From NCBI GenBank assembly GCA_963764585.1, contig CAVXTB010000016.1:1-64000 (forward strand): a stretch of 64,000 nucleotides of DNA, read 5' to 3'. Source of the stretch: JAOPZW01 sp963764585. GTDB lineage: Bacteria > Actinomycetota > Thermoleophilia > Solirubrobacterales > Solirubrobacteraceae. This document shows positions 15,352 to 24,512 of this stretch, one piece after another. Within the stretch, counting starts at the first letter, position 1. Each line of letters opens with the position of its first letter. A program made the position numbers and the translations under genes. The notes beneath the pieces were generated by a model. The model was not told the DNA's origin. It saw only the letters and a program-made list of their open reading frames with translations, and ran no database searches.

Positions 15352-16946
15352 GACTGCGGCTCGTCGCCGCGCTCGGGTGCACCGTCGGCGAGCATCGCGA
15401 TCAGGACCGGACCGAGGAACCACACGAGGTACAGGTAGAACCAGTGGGTCACGCCGAGCTGCAGCGCGATGAGCACGGCGGCCGAGAGCGCGGCGAGCCC
15501 GACGACGTCGCGCCGGCGCGGCACGAAGGCGACCGCCACGGCGAAGATCGCGGCCGCGGCCTGAACGACGGCCTGCGGAGCCGTCCACCCGTAGAGCCCC
15601 CAGACGGAGAACGGCGAGCCGCGCGAGGCCTGGAAGCCCAGCGTGCGGTCGTAGAACTCGTGCAGGCCGCCGTAGGCGAGCGCGATCACCACGCACGGCA
15701 CCAGCGCCGCGGCCAGCCCCAGGGCGAAGCGCAGGGCGCCGCCGCGCGTGTGGGTGGCGAACAGCGGCGCGAGGCCGAGGGGAGCGAACTTCGCCATCCC
15801 CGCCAGGCCGATGAGCGCGCCGCGGCCCGCCGGCGAGGCCGCCGCCGCGATGGCGCCGAGGACCAGCCCTCCGACGAGCGCGTCGTTGACATTGCAGTTC
15901 ATCGCGTAGAGCGTGAACGGGTTGGCCGCCCACGCGTAGGCGAGCGTGATGCCCGTCGGCGGCCCGCGCAGCCGCCAGCCGACGAGGAAGATCAGGCCCA
16001 GGCACAGCAGATCGAAGGCGATCGAGGCCGCGTGGGCGGCGGGGAGGTCGTCCCACTTGCCGCTCCACGGCAGCACCCGCTCGAACGGGATGTAGGCCAC
16101 GTAGTTGACCGGGCCGTAGGTGTCGCCGTGCTCGTTGTCCTTGGGGAAGTTGCCCCAGAGCTGCTCGCCGTGGACGATCCGGTTGGCGCCGATGACGCCC
16201 GCGTAGCCGACGTCGATCACGTTCGAGCTGGCGACGTTCAGCCCGATGCGAAAGCCCACGAGGAACAGCAGGCCGACGAGCAGCCACGAGATCGGCACGA
16301 GCGGGCGCAACAGATCGGGCGGCCGGCCGCGGCGCAGGCCGATCCACAGCATGCGCCCGAGCAGGTAGAGCAGCAGCGGGTAGGCGAGCGGGACCGAGAC
16401 GTCGATGTTCGCGTCGTTGAAGAAGGCGACGCTGACGCCGAAGCCGGCGAGCACCAGCAGGTCGAGGTGGCGGATGCGAAATGGCCGGCGCGGATCGACG
16501 AACGGGACGACGAAGAGGAGCGTCAGCGGGATCCAGACCCACGGCGAGTTGACCTTGCGCCCGAAGGCGCCGGGGTAGCCGCGCGCCATCGTCCAGGCGA
16601 CCTGCGGCCCGGTCCACGCCTCGGTGATCCGCCCCGTGTCGTCGCTGATGTAGACCTGCGCGACCTCCTTGTCGGGCTTGTCGCGCTCGTAGTAGCTGAC
16701 CTGCCAGCGCAGGCCCGACTTCTCGAAGACGTTGGAGAACGCGCCCGGGTGCTTGCGGCGCATGGCGATCACCTTCGGCGAGCGATCGGCGATCGCGGTC
16801 GCCTGGTTGCCGGTGAGGCGGTAGCCCTGCGGCGGCTTGTCGAGCCGCGGCGGGCGCACGACGTCGTCGGCCCGCGCGGGAGCGGCCGGCAGCAGGACGA
16901 GCGCGGCGGCCGCGCAGGCGGCCGCGATGCGGGCGGCGCGCGCCAT
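15300..16946 (-). CDS. Membrane glycosyltransferase-like protein with secreted PepSY-like N-terminal domain
   Basis: A 548-residue protein. It begins with a signal peptide (ARAARIAAACAAAALVLLP, cleavage near PARADD). An extracytoplasmic domain of about 110 residues follows with a PepSY-like pattern: LRWQVSYYE, then EVAQVYISDDTGRITEAWTG. About eleven hydrophobic segments come next, resembling GT-C/GT87 mannosyltransferases. YGPVNYVAYIPFE and NCNVNDALVGG may be functional loops. I chose the ATG at 16946; a GTG at 16967 overlaps the upstream stop as GTGA and is a serious alternative. It is operonic with the phosphodiesterase and DUF4126 genes. The lipid-linked sugar donor and acceptor are unknown. 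Confidence 0.72.
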   Translation of the reverse strand: MARAARIAAACAAAALVLLPAAPARADDVVRPPRLDKPPQGYRLTGNQATAIADRSPKVIAMRRKHPGAFSNVFEKSGLRWQVSYYERDKPDKEVAQVYISDDTGRITEAWTGPQVAWTMARGYPGAFGRKVNSPWVWIPLTLLFVVPFVDPRRPFRIRHLDLLVLAGFGVSVAFFNDANIDVSVPLAYPLLLYLLGRMLWIGLRRGRPPDLLRPLVPISWLLVGLLFLVGFRIGLNVASSNVIDVGYAGVIGANRIVHGEQLWGNFPKDNEHGDTYGPVNYVAYIPFERVLPWSGKWDDLPAAHAASIAFDLLCLGLIFLVGWRLRGPPTGITLAYAWAANPFTLYAMNCNVNDALVGGLVLGAIAAAASPAGRGALIGLAGMAKFAPLGLAPLFATHTRGGALRFALGLAAALVPCVVIALAYGGLHEFYDRTLGFQASRGSPFSVWGLYGWTAPQAVVQAAAAIFAVAVAFVPRRRDVVGLAALSAAVLIALQLGVTHWFYLYLVWFLGPVLIAMLADGAPERGDEPQSYVEELGRLPAPAVAWR

Positions 16947-16963
16947 CGAGCCCAGCGTAGCCG

Positions 16964-18409
16964 TCACGCATCGAAGTGGTCGCGGATCATCGGCGCCACG
17001 TCGGCGATCGACCACGGGCCCTCGTGCGGCGCCTCGAGGCCGCAGAAGGCCAGCGCCCCGAGCGAGTCGACGCGGTGCAGCGAGCCGTGGCTGCCACCGC
17101 CGACGTGGTCGACCCCGCCCCAGTCGCTGAACTCGTAGCCAGGGGCCGCCGAGAGCAGGACGTCGCCGCTCGTCGGGCAGGTGAGCGCCGACCACGCGCG
17201 CCCGAGCGCGTCGGGATAGGTCTCGGTGCGCAGCACGCCGTCCTCGACGCGCGCGTCGAGCAGCTCGAGCGGTCCGTCGACCGACCAGCGCCCGCCGCGC
17301 TCGTCGTGCAGGTCGCCGCCCGGCGCGAAGCGCAACTCCCCGCGGGCGCCCGCGATTGCCCCCTCGCGCGGCGCCGGCCGCCACAGCGCGAGGTCGACGC
17401 CGTCGATGTCCAGGGCCATCGACACGATCCGCGGCACGAGCGCGTCGCGCCCCTCGGGCAGCAGCACGTAGACCATCGCGCTGCGCTGGGCGGGGCACAC
17501 GGCGACCTCGGCGTCGCCGCGACGCGCGCCCGACGGCGCCAGCACGGACAGCTCCGCGTAGGCGCGCTGCAGGTCGATCGCCTTCTCGACGGGCGTGTGC
17601 GAGTGGTCGGCCATGACGATGACGGCGTGCTCGTCGAGGAAGCGCTCGGTCCCGCCGCCGGCATGGAAGAGGCGCTCGAGCTGGCGATCGGCGCCGGCGA
17701 TCGAGTTGACCTGCGCGTGCGGCCCGTACTTGTGGGAGTGGGTGTCGTTGTCGGGCAGCGACAGCAGCAGGAAGTCGAAGAGGTCGCGCTCGGCGAGGTA
17801 GGCGCCCACGCAGCCCGCGTGCTGATCGCGGATGCCGGGGAGGCCCATCTGGGAGCGGCAGGGCGTCTCGCGGCTGGCGAACAGATCGGCATAGAAGAGC
17901 TCGCGCGGGCCCATGACCGGACGGCGCATGAACGTCGACGCCAGGCGGGTGAGCGCGGTGTTCTTCGCGACCTGGTGCTCGTAGCGCCCGCGGTAGATCA
18001 GGTAGGTCGTGCCGGCCGTGCGCACGTCGGCGTCGTCGAGCGACTCGAACACCGTCGGCACGTCGGCCGGCAGGTGCACGGAGTTCATGTTGTAGACGGT
18101 GTCGGTGAGCTGCTGGACGAGGCCGAAGCGGCGCGAGGCGCTGAACGACGACCCGTACTCGACGTACCGGCGCTCGTCGCGCCAGTACCAGTTCATCGAC
18201 GGGATGTGGTGGGCCTCCTGGCGCACGCCGGTCGCGATCGTCGCGGCGCACACCGGCGTCACGCTGGGAAACGCCGCGCAGCACGCGTCGACGTACGTGC
18301 CGCGCTCCATCACCGCCGCCATCGCCGGCGCGCGGCCGGTCGCCACCGCGCGCTCGAACATGGCCGGCTTGAGACCGTCGACGACCGTGAGGACCAGCTT
18401 GGAGGTCAC
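16964..18409 (-). CDS. Alkaline-phosphatase-superfamily phosphodiesterase (nucleotide pyrophosphatase-like)
   Basis: A 481-residue hydrolase of the type I phosphodiesterase/AP superfamily. It opens with LVLTVVDGLKPAMF (metal-binding Asp), then FPSVTPVCAATIATG where the Thr is the likely nucleophile. Later metal ligands lie in LPDNDTHSHKYGP, VIVMADHSHTP and GGGSHGSLH. There is no signal peptide, so it seems cytosolic. The GTG at 18409 overlaps the upstream DUF4126 stop (GTGA). Grouping with a membrane glycosyltransferase suggests removal of phosphate or phosphodiester groups from envelope glycans or lipids; this is inference. Confidence 0.85.
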   Translation of the reverse strand: MTSKLVLTVVDGLKPAMFERAVATGRAPAMAAVMERGTYVDACCAAFPSVTPVCAATIATGVRQEAHHIPSMNWYWRDERRYVEYGSSFSASRRFGLVQQLTDTVYNMNSVHLPADVPTVFESLDDADVRTAGTTYLIYRGRYEHQVAKNTALTRLASTFMRRPVMGPRELFYADLFASRETPCRSQMGLPGIRDQHAGCVGAYLAERDLFDFLLLSLPDNDTHSHKYGPHAQVNSIAGADRQLERLFHAGGGTERFLDEHAVIVMADHSHTPVEKAIDLQRAYAELSVLAPSGARRGDAEVAVCPAQRSAMVYVLLPEGRDALVPRIVSMALDIDGVDLALWRPAPREGAIAGARGELRFAPGGDLHDERGGRWSVDGPLELLDARVEDGVLRTETYPDALGRAWSALTCPTSGDVLLSAAPGYEFSDWGGVDHVGGGSHGSLHRVDSLGALAFCGLEAPHEGPWSIADVAPMIRDHFDA

Positions 18410-18981
18410 CGCAGGATGCGCAGGCCCGCGAACTTCTCGCCCTCGCGGCGGCGCCCGCCGAGCCGCAGCCACAGGAAGAAGCCGATGACCAGCACGCTGA
18501 CCGGCGGGATGAGTACCGCGAGGCCGGCGATCAGCAGCGCCGCGCCCTCGGCGTAGAGGAACAGCGCCGCGGCCGCCTCTGCGTCGAGGCGCGCGCGAGT
18601 GCGCGTCAGCAGCGAGCGCGCGCCCTGCTGGGCGATGAGCGCGCACAGCAGACCGCCGACGATGCCCGGCCACCACGTCGAGTAGCGGTCGTCGAGCGTG
18701 CCGGCGAACAGCAGCGCCCCGAGGCCCAGGCCGATCCCGGCCAGGGCCGCCTCGCCCGTGCCGGTCTCGAAGTACCGGCGCAGCAGCGTGGTGACGACGA
18801 AGGCGACGGCGATCGCCAGCAGGAACCAGGGGCTCTCGAGGAAGGCGAAGTCGGTGCCGTCGAAGTCGACGCCGAGGTCGTCGGCGGCGAGCGCGCCGAC
18901 GAGCAACGTGGGAAGGAAGGGACGCAGGCCTGCGGCGGCCGACACGCCCATCCCCTGCAGGATGTCGAGGAGGAGCTTCAC
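18406..18981 (-). CDS. DUF4126-like membrane protein
   Basis: A 191-residue integral membrane protein with about five hydrophobic segments. The N-terminus has GMGVSAAAGLRPFLPTLLVG, typical of DUF4126 proteins, followed by a Gly/Ala-rich helix pair and IPPVSVLVIGFFLWLRL near the end. No enzymatic motif is visible. First gene of a three-gene operon with the phosphodiesterase and membrane glycosyltransferase, and divergent from the aminotransferase gene (70-base gap). Confidence 0.75.
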   Translation of the reverse strand: MKLLLDILQGMGVSAAAGLRPFLPTLLVGALAADDLGVDFDGTDFAFLESPWFLLAIAVAFVVTTLLRRYFETGTGEAALAGIGLGLGALLFAGTLDDRYSTWWPGIVGGLLCALIAQQGARSLLTRTRARLDAEAAAALFLYAEGAALLIAGLAVLIPPVSVLVIGFFLWLRLGGRRREGEKFAGLRILR

Positions 18982-19051
18982 GGTCCGATAGCTTCAGGCC
19001 GGCATGACTGTAGACGACAGGGGCCGCGGGCCTCGTAGCGAATCCCGGGGA

Positions 19052-20416
19052 ATGAGCCAGCGCCGCGACCTCGAGCGCTACGCGGCCCTCTTCGCCTCGC
19101 GCACGTCGGTCATGAAGTCCTCGGCCATGCGCGACCTCATGGCGATCACCGAGCGCCCGGAGGTCATCTCGCTCGCGGGCGGGCTGCCCGATACGTCGAC
19201 CTTCCCCGCCGAGTCGCTCGCCGCGCTGCTGTCCAAGCTCGCCGCGACCGACTCCGCGCGCGCCCTGCAGTACGCGCCGACCGAGGGCATGGCCGCCGTC
19301 GGCGAGGCGATCGCGACGGTCATGGCGGCCGAGGGCATGGACGTCGACCCCGAGGACGTGCTCGTCACCACCGGCGGCCAGCAGGTCATCGACCTCGTGT
19401 GCAAGACGCTCGTCGATCCGGGCGACGTCATCGTCGCCGAGGCGCCGACCTACCCCGGGGCGGTCCCCGCCTTCAGCGCCTACCAGGCCGACGTCGTGCA
19501 GATCGCGATGGACGACGACGGCATGCGCGTCGACGAGCTCGAGGAGACGCTCGCGCGCCTCGACCGCGAGGGCCGGCGCCCGAAGTTCATCTACACGATC
19601 CCGACCTTCCAGAACCCCGCCGGCGTGACGCTGTCGCTGCCGCGCCGCCGGCGGCTCGTGCAGGTGGCCAAGGAGCGCGAGCTGCTCGTGCTCGAGGACA
19701 ACCCGTACGGCCTGCTGCGCTACGAGGGCGATCCCCTGCCGACGCTGCGCTCGCTCGACGGCGGCGAGTTCGTCATCTACCTCGGCACGTTCTCGAAGAT
19801 CCTCTCCCCCGGCATCCGCCTGGGCTGGACGGTCGCGCCCGCGCCCGTGCTCGAGAAGATGAACCTGGGCAAGCAGGCAAGCGACCTGTGCTCGTCGTCG
19901 CTGTCGCAGCTGTTCGTCGCGACCTACTTCGCCGAGGGCCGCTGGGAGGACTACATCGGCTCGCTGCGCGAGCTCTATCGCCGCCGGCGCGACACGATGC
20001 TCGACGCGCTGGCCGAGCACCTGCCGCGCGAGGCGGCCTGGACGCGCCCCGCCGGCGGGCTGTTCATCTGGGCCACGCTGCCCGACTACATCGACACGAC
20101 GGACCTGCTCGCCCTCGGGCTGTCGCGCAACGTCGCCTTCGTGCCCGGGCGCGCGGCCTACCTCGACGGGCGCGGCGGATCGTCGATGCGGCTGAACTTC
20201 TCGGGCGTCGACGACGACGCCATCCGCGAGGGCGTACGGCGGATCGGCGAGGTCGTGCGCGAGCAGGTCGAGCTGTACGGCACGCTCACCGGCGCGGCGC
20301 CCGCGCGCGAGCCGGCCGAGCCGGCGCCCGCGCCGGGTGGGCGGGCCCATATCGAGCTGGCCGACGTGCTCGAGCTGCCGCGCCGCGACGACCGCGGCGA
20401 GCGCGGCGCCCGATGA
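19052..20416 (+). CDS. PLP-dependent aminotransferase, class I/II (2-aminoadipate/MocR-like)
   Basis: About 454 residues from the ATG at 19052; an in-frame ATG at 19004 would add 16 residues. It has the fold-type I pattern: AGGLPDTSTFP, VTTGGQQVIDLVCKTL, FIYTIPTFQNPAG, LVLEDNPYGLLRYEG, and the PLP Lys in LGTFSKILSPGIRLGW. Similar enzymes act on aromatic, branched or 2-aminoadipate substrates. A Pro/Ala-rich C-terminal extension of about 40 residues is unusual. The stop overlaps the ATG of the following D-Ala-D-Ala ligase (ATGA), so the two are coupled. This suggests a common substrate, which remains unproven. Confidence 0.9.
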   Translation: MSQRRDLERYAALFASRTSVMKSSAMRDLMAITERPEVISLAGGLPDTSTFPAESLAALLSKLAATDSARALQYAPTEGMAAVGEAIATVMAAEGMDVDPEDVLVTTGGQQVIDLVCKTLVDPGDVIVAEAPTYPGAVPAFSAYQADVVQIAMDDDGMRVDELEETLARLDREGRRPKFIYTIPTFQNPAGVTLSLPRRRRLVQVAKERELLVLEDNPYGLLRYEGDPLPTLRSLDGGEFVIYLGTFSKILSPGIRLGWTVAPAPVLEKMNLGKQASDLCSSSLSQLFVATYFAEGRWEDYIGSLRELYRRRRDTMLDALAEHLPREAAWTRPAGGLFIWATLPDYIDTTDLLALGLSRNVAFVPGRAAYLDGRGGSSMRLNFSGVDDDAIREGVRRIGEVVREQVELYGTLTGAAPAREPAEPAPAPGGRAHIELADVLELPRRDDRGERGAR

Positions 20417-21354
20417 CCACGGTCGCGGTGCTCAAGGGCGGGCGCTCGCTCGAGCGCCAGGTCTCGCTGCGCTCGGGCGCGCGCGTGCAGGACGCGCTGG
20501 AGCGCCTGGGCCACGACGTCGTGGGCATCGACGTCGGCCACGACCTCGTCGCGCGGCTGCGCGAGGCGGCGCCCGACGTCGCCTTCGTCGCCCTCCATGG
20601 CCGCGACGGCGAGGACGGCATCGTCCAGGAGCTGCTGGAGGTGCTCGGGATCCCCTACACCGCCTCGGGCGTCTCGGCCTGCATGCGCTGCTCGGACAAG
20701 GTCGTGGCCAAGCACGCGATGCGCGACGCCGGCATCCCGACGCCCGACTTCTACGCGTTCACCGAGACCGCGTTCAAGGAGCTCGGCGCCGGCGACGCGC
20801 TCGGCGCCATCGAGGACCGGCTGCGCTTCCCGATCGTCGTCAAGCCCGCCGATCAGGGAAGCGCGCTGGGCATCCGCTTCGCGGCGAGCGCGGCCGACGT
20901 GCCCGCGGCGATCGTCGCCGCGTTCTCGTACAGCGAGAAGGTGCTGCTCGAGCGCCACGTCCACGGGCGCGAGCTCGCGGTGTCGATCCTCGGCGACGAG
21001 GCGCTGCCGGTCGTCGAGGCGGTCCCCCGTGAGGAGGACTTCTACGACTTCGCGGCGCGCTACACGATCGGGCGCACGACGTTCGTCTGCCCGGCCGAGC
21101 TGGGCGACGAGCTCACCGCCCGCGCGCAGGCGCTGGCGCTCGAGGTCTTCCGCCTGCTCGGCTGCCGCGGCTTCGCGCGCGTCGACCTCATGCTCGAGGC
21201 GGACACCGACGAGCTGTACGTGCTCGAGGCCAACGTCATCCCCGGCCTGACCGAGACGAGCCTGCTGCCGCAGGCCGCCGAGACGGCCGGGATCTCGTTC
21301 GACGCGCTGATCGGGCGGATCGTCGAGCTGGCGGCGGAGCCCGTCTCCGGCTAG
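20413..21354 (+). CDS. D-alanine--D-alanine ligase family protein (divergent paralogue)
   Basis: An ATP-grasp ligase of 313 residues. It keeps the N-terminal LERQVSLRSG, the ATP-binding region and the metal-binding ending LEANVIPGLTETSLLPQ. It departs from the second ligase at 57548-58522 at two active-site loops: GSALGI instead of GSSVGI, and YDFAARY instead of YDYEAKY. The second, canonical copy sits in the cell-wall cluster, so this one may use a different D-amino acid or serve another dipeptide. Coupled to the aminotransferase upstream, and the 3' end overlaps the convergent nuclease-family gene by 4 bases. Confidence 0.88.
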   Translation: MTTVAVLKGGRSLERQVSLRSGARVQDALERLGHDVVGIDVGHDLVARLREAAPDVAFVALHGRDGEDGIVQELLEVLGIPYTASGVSACMRCSDKVVAKHAMRDAGIPTPDFYAFTETAFKELGAGDALGAIEDRLRFPIVVKPADQGSALGIRFAASAADVPAAIVAAFSYSEKVLLERHVHGRELAVSILGDEALPVVEAVPREEDFYDFAARYTIGRTTFVCPAELGDELTARAQALALEVFRLLGCRGFARVDLMLEADTDELYVLEANVIPGLTETSLLPQAAETAGISFDALIGRIVELAAEPVSG

Positions 21355-21839
21355 GAGTCGCCCGCGAAGTCCTCGGGCGTGACCTGGTCGAGGAACTCCT
21401 TGAAGCGGTCGACGACCTCCTCGGTGTCCTCGACCTCGTGCTCGAACTCGATCGCCGACTCGGCGATGACCTCCTCGGCCGCGAAGATCGGGGCGCCCGA
21501 CCGCACGGCGAGGGCCAGCGCGTCGCTGGGCCGCGAGTCGATCTCGAGCTCGCGACCGTTGACCGCCAGCGTGATCGAGGCGAAGAACGTGTTGTCGCGC
21601 AGCTCCGTCACGGCCACCTGGGTGCAGCGGACGTCGAGCTCGCCCAGCATGTCGACGAGCAGGTCGTGCGTCATCGGACGCGGCGTCGTGGCGCCCTGGA
21701 GCTTCATCAGGATCGCGGCCGCCTCGGGATGACCGATCCAGATCGGCAGGAACTTGTTGCTGTCGGCGGTCTTCAACAGGACGATCGGCTGCTTGCCAAC
21801 CATGTCGAAGCTCACGCCGTAGATGACCATTTCCTGCAC
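21351..21839 (-). CDS. Bifunctional nuclease family protein (DUF151)
   Basis: A 162-residue protein of the BFN/DUF151 family, described in plants as a DNase/RNase; bacterial roles are poorly known. Family motifs include FLPIWIGHPEAAAI, RPMTHDLLVDML and the highly conserved IDSRPSDALALAVR. The C-terminal 35 residues are acidic and helical (EVEDTEEVVDRFKEFLDQ). A likely single-gene transcript, convergent with ddl and divergent from the GH30 gene. Confidence 0.92.
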   Translation of the reverse strand: MQEMVIYGVSFDMVGKQPIVLLKTADSNKFLPIWIGHPEAAAILMKLQGATTPRPMTHDLLVDMLGELDVRCTQVAVTELRDNTFFASITLAVNGRELEIDSRPSDALALAVRSGAPIFAAEEVIAESAIEFEHEVEDTEEVVDRFKEFLDQVTPEDFAGDS

Positions 21840-21874
21840 AGACGGCTCCCTGCGTCGGGGGCGGTGGTCGATTC

Positions 21875-21880
21875 AGTATA
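21875..21880 (-). promoter_or_regulatory. Candidate -10 element for the DUF151 gene
   Basis: TATACT on the minus strand is 35 bases before the ATG at 21839 and matches the sigma-70-type -10 consensus in five of six positions. No clear -35 stands at the right distance (a TTGTGC lies too close, 13 bases upstream). Confidence 0.45.
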
Positions 21881-21963
21881 GGCAGGGCGACGGGCACAAC
21901 CGGCCGATTTCGCGAGCCTGGCGGGTGGCATGGATCGGCGGGCTGCGGGCATACGAGGGATCG

Positions 21964-23433
21964 ATGACGCCTCCCCGCCTCGTATCCACCTGTCTCGCCG
22001 CCGTCGCCCTGTTCGCCGGTGCGACGTCCGCGGCCGCCGCGGCGCCCGGTACGCGCGCGTGGCTGACCACGGGCGATCGCTCGAGCCTGCTCGCCGAGCA
22101 GCCGGCCGACGCCCTCGGCGCTCCGGATCCCGCCGCGCCGACCATCGCCGTCGACCCGCGCGTCCCCTATCAGGCCATCGAGGGGCTCGGCGCCTCGATC
22201 ACCGACTCCTCCGCCCATCTGCTCGCGCACTCGCCCGATCGCGACGCGATCATGCGCTCGCTCTTCGACCCCCGGCGCGGGATCGGCATCAGCTACCTGC
22301 GCCAGCCGATGGGCGCCTCGGACTTCGTCGCCGGGCCGCACTACACCTACGACGACGTCCCCGCCGGGCACACCGACTTCGGGCTGCGCCACTTCTCGAT
22401 CGCCCACGACCGCGCCGAGATCCTGCCGCTGCTGCGCCAGGCCCGCGCGCTGAACCCGAACCTCAAGATCATGGCCACGCCGTGGAGCCCGCCCGCGTGG
22501 ATGAAGACCAGCGACTCGCTCGTCGGCGGGCGCTTCAAGGACGACCCGCGCGTCTACGACGCCTACGCGCGCTACTTCGTGCGCTTCATCGAGGACTACA
22601 AGCGGGCCGGCGTCCCGATCGACGCGATCACGCTGCAGAACGAGCCCCAGAACCGGGCGCCGAGCGGCTATCCGGGCATGGACCTGCGCGATCCCGAGGA
22701 GGCGCGCCTCGCGGTCGCGGTCGGGCGCAAGCTGCGGCGCGCCGGGCTGCACACGAAGATCCTCGGCTACGACCACAACTGGTCGCTTCACCCCAACGAC
22801 GTCGGCCCGCCCGACGACCCGGCCAACCCCGAGTACGCGCGCTCGCTGCTCTCCGATCCGGCCGCGTCCAGGTACCTCGCCGGCACCGCCTTCCACTGCT
22901 ACTCCGGCGATCCCGCCAGCCAGACGACCCTGCACGACCTCTTCCCGGAGAAGGACATCTACTTCACCGAGTGCTCGGGGATCGTGTCCGGCGATCCGGC
23001 GACGACGTTCCCCGACACGCTGCACTGGCACACGCGCTTCCTGACGGTGGGCGCCACCCGCAACTGGGCCAAGACGGTCATCACGTGGAACCTCGCGCTC
23101 GATCCCGCCGGCGGCCCGCACAACGGCGGCTGCGACACGTGCACCGGCGTGGTCACCGTCGACCCGTCGACCGGGCATGCGACGCCGCAGGCCGACTACT
23201 ACGTGCTCGGCCACGTCACGCGCTTCATCCGCCCCGGCGCGGTGCGCGTCGACTCGACGGTCGCCGGCAACGCGTGGAACGTCGCCTTCCGCAACCCCGA
23301 CGGCTCGCTCGTGCTCGTGGTGGTCAACGACGACTGGGGCACGACCGCGCAGCGCTTCAACGTCAGCGCGGCCGGGCGCTCGTTCGCCTACGAGCTGCCC
23401 GCGGGGGCCGTGGCGACCTTCGTCATGGCGTAA
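21964..23433 (+). CDS. Secreted glycoside hydrolase family 30 (glucosylceramidase-like)
   Basis: A 489-residue secreted enzyme. A signal peptide spans about residues 1-28 (LVSTCLAAVALFAGATSAAA). The (beta/alpha)8 domain has the GH30 opening YQAIEGLGASITDSSAHLL, the acid/base Glu in ITLQNEPQNR and the nucleophile Glu in DIYFTECSG. A C-terminal beta-sandwich ends in ELPAGAVATFVMA. Relatives cleave beta-1,6- or beta-1,3-glucans or glucosylceramide; the exact specificity is not readable. I chose the ATG at 21964 because it places the signal peptide directly at the start. Confidence 0.92.
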   Translation: MTPPRLVSTCLAAVALFAGATSAAAAAPGTRAWLTTGDRSSLLAEQPADALGAPDPAAPTIAVDPRVPYQAIEGLGASITDSSAHLLAHSPDRDAIMRSLFDPRRGIGISYLRQPMGASDFVAGPHYTYDDVPAGHTDFGLRHFSIAHDRAEILPLLRQARALNPNLKIMATPWSPPAWMKTSDSLVGGRFKDDPRVYDAYARYFVRFIEDYKRAGVPIDAITLQNEPQNRAPSGYPGMDLRDPEEARLAVAVGRKLRRAGLHTKILGYDHNWSLHPNDVGPPDDPANPEYARSLLSDPAASRYLAGTAFHCYSGDPASQTTLHDLFPEKDIYFTECSGIVSGDPATTFPDTLHWHTRFLTVGATRNWAKTVITWNLALDPAGGPHNGGCDTCTGVVTVDPSTGHATPQADYYVLGHVTRFIRPGAVRVDSTVAGNAWNVAFRNPDGSLVLVVVNDDWGTTAQRFNVSAAGRSFAYELPAGAVATFVMA

Positions 23434-23463
23434 CGCGCCGCGACGCGCCGGGACTGACGGCGC

Positions 23464-23966
23464 ATGACCGCACTCTGCAAGCCCTACGCCACCAACGCCG
23501 AGGCCGACCAGGCCGTGGCCGACCTGCTCGCCGCCGGCGTGCCCGGCGCCGACGTCCGCCTGCTCATGGGCGCCGAGATCCACGACGCCCGCCGCGAGGC
23601 GCGCGGCCGCTTCGCAGGCTCGGTCGCCCCCGGCGAGCGCGTCGGCGCCTACGGCGGCGACGGCCCCGAGCGCAGCGCGCTGCGCGGCAGCTTCGCCGGC
23701 GCGGCTGACGGCGCCGCACCGAGGGCACCTTCGCCAACGCCGATCGCGACGTCGTCGTCACCCATCACGACGGCGAGGAGCGCGCGCGTGTCGCCGGCCA
23801 CGCCAAGCTGAAGGCGCTGCTCATGGAGGCGGGCCTCGACGACGCGACGGCCGAGGCCGACGTCCACGCGATCCACGAGGGCCGCATCGTCGTGCTCGTC
23901 GACGTCGGCGCGCTGGCCGAGGACGAGCTGCGCGCGGTTCTCGACGGGGCCGTGGCCGCCGGCTGA
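23464..23966 (+). pseudogene. General stress protein (GSP17M-like), frameshifted
   Basis: Two adjacent frames together encode one small protein. The first frame gives MTALCKPYATNAEADQAVADL and onward to SFAGAADG near 23711. From about 23715 the sense continues two positions out of frame: RTEGTFANADRDVVVTHHDG, then GHAKLKALLMEAGLDDATAE, ending at the TGA at 23964. The joined product (about 166 residues) resembles actinobacterial 17M-type stress proteins. A one-base deletion near 23700-23715 would explain it. It may be a sequencing error rather than a dead gene, because both halves keep good codon usage. Confidence 0.75.
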
Positions 23967-24050
23967 CCACCTACGCGCGGCGCGCCGCCGCCCGCCCGGC
24001 CCCACGGATATGCGTCCTGTCCGGGGGGTACAAAGGGCGGTGCCATTTTG

Positions 24051-24512
24051 ATGGAACCGCTCATCGGCTACAGGGCGTGGCTGGCAGATCGCGAGGGCCG
24101 GCTTCGCAGCCTCGCGCTGACCGACGTGTGGTGGACGCCCGGGACGCAGGCCGCCGCCCGCTGCCACAAGCCGATCCACGGCTTCGGCGAGGCGCACGTC
24201 GGGGACCCGCCGCACGCGGCCAACCATCCGTGCGGCTACCACGCGTACAACACGCTGGCCGACCTGCTCGACCACGGCGCCGCGGACGGCGACGTGCGCG
24301 GCGACCGTGCCCTCGCCGTGGTGCGCGGCGTCGTCGCGGGCGGCGGCCGGACGCAGGAGCACGAGCTCGGCTGGCGCGCCCAGTACGCGCTGCCGGTGGC
24401 GATCATCCGCTTCACGCCCGACGACCCCGAGCTGCGCGAGCGCGTGGTGCTCGCCCAGTACTCCGCCAGCGAGCGCTACGAGATCCCCCTGATCGACCCC
24501 AAGGACGCGTGA
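24051..24512 (+). CDS. Small conserved hypothetical with Cys/His motif
   Basis: A 153-residue soluble protein starting MEPLIGYRAWLADREGRLRS. It carries a spaced Cys/His set (ARCHKPIHGFGEAH, then ANHPCGYHAYNTLADLL) resembling a family of small actinobacterial proteins with a C-x-H...CGYHA pattern that may bind metal. No catalytic domain is recognised. The ATG at 24051 is preceded by an in-frame TTG at 24048. Coupled to the 32-residue peptide gene downstream by an ATGA overlap. Confidence 0.72.
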   Translation: MEPLIGYRAWLADREGRLRSLALTDVWWTPGTQAAARCHKPIHGFGEAHVGDPPHAANHPCGYHAYNTLADLLDHGAADGDVRGDRALAVVRGVVAGGGRTQEHELGWRAQYALPVAIIRFTPDDPELRERVVLAQYSASERYEIPLIDPKDA

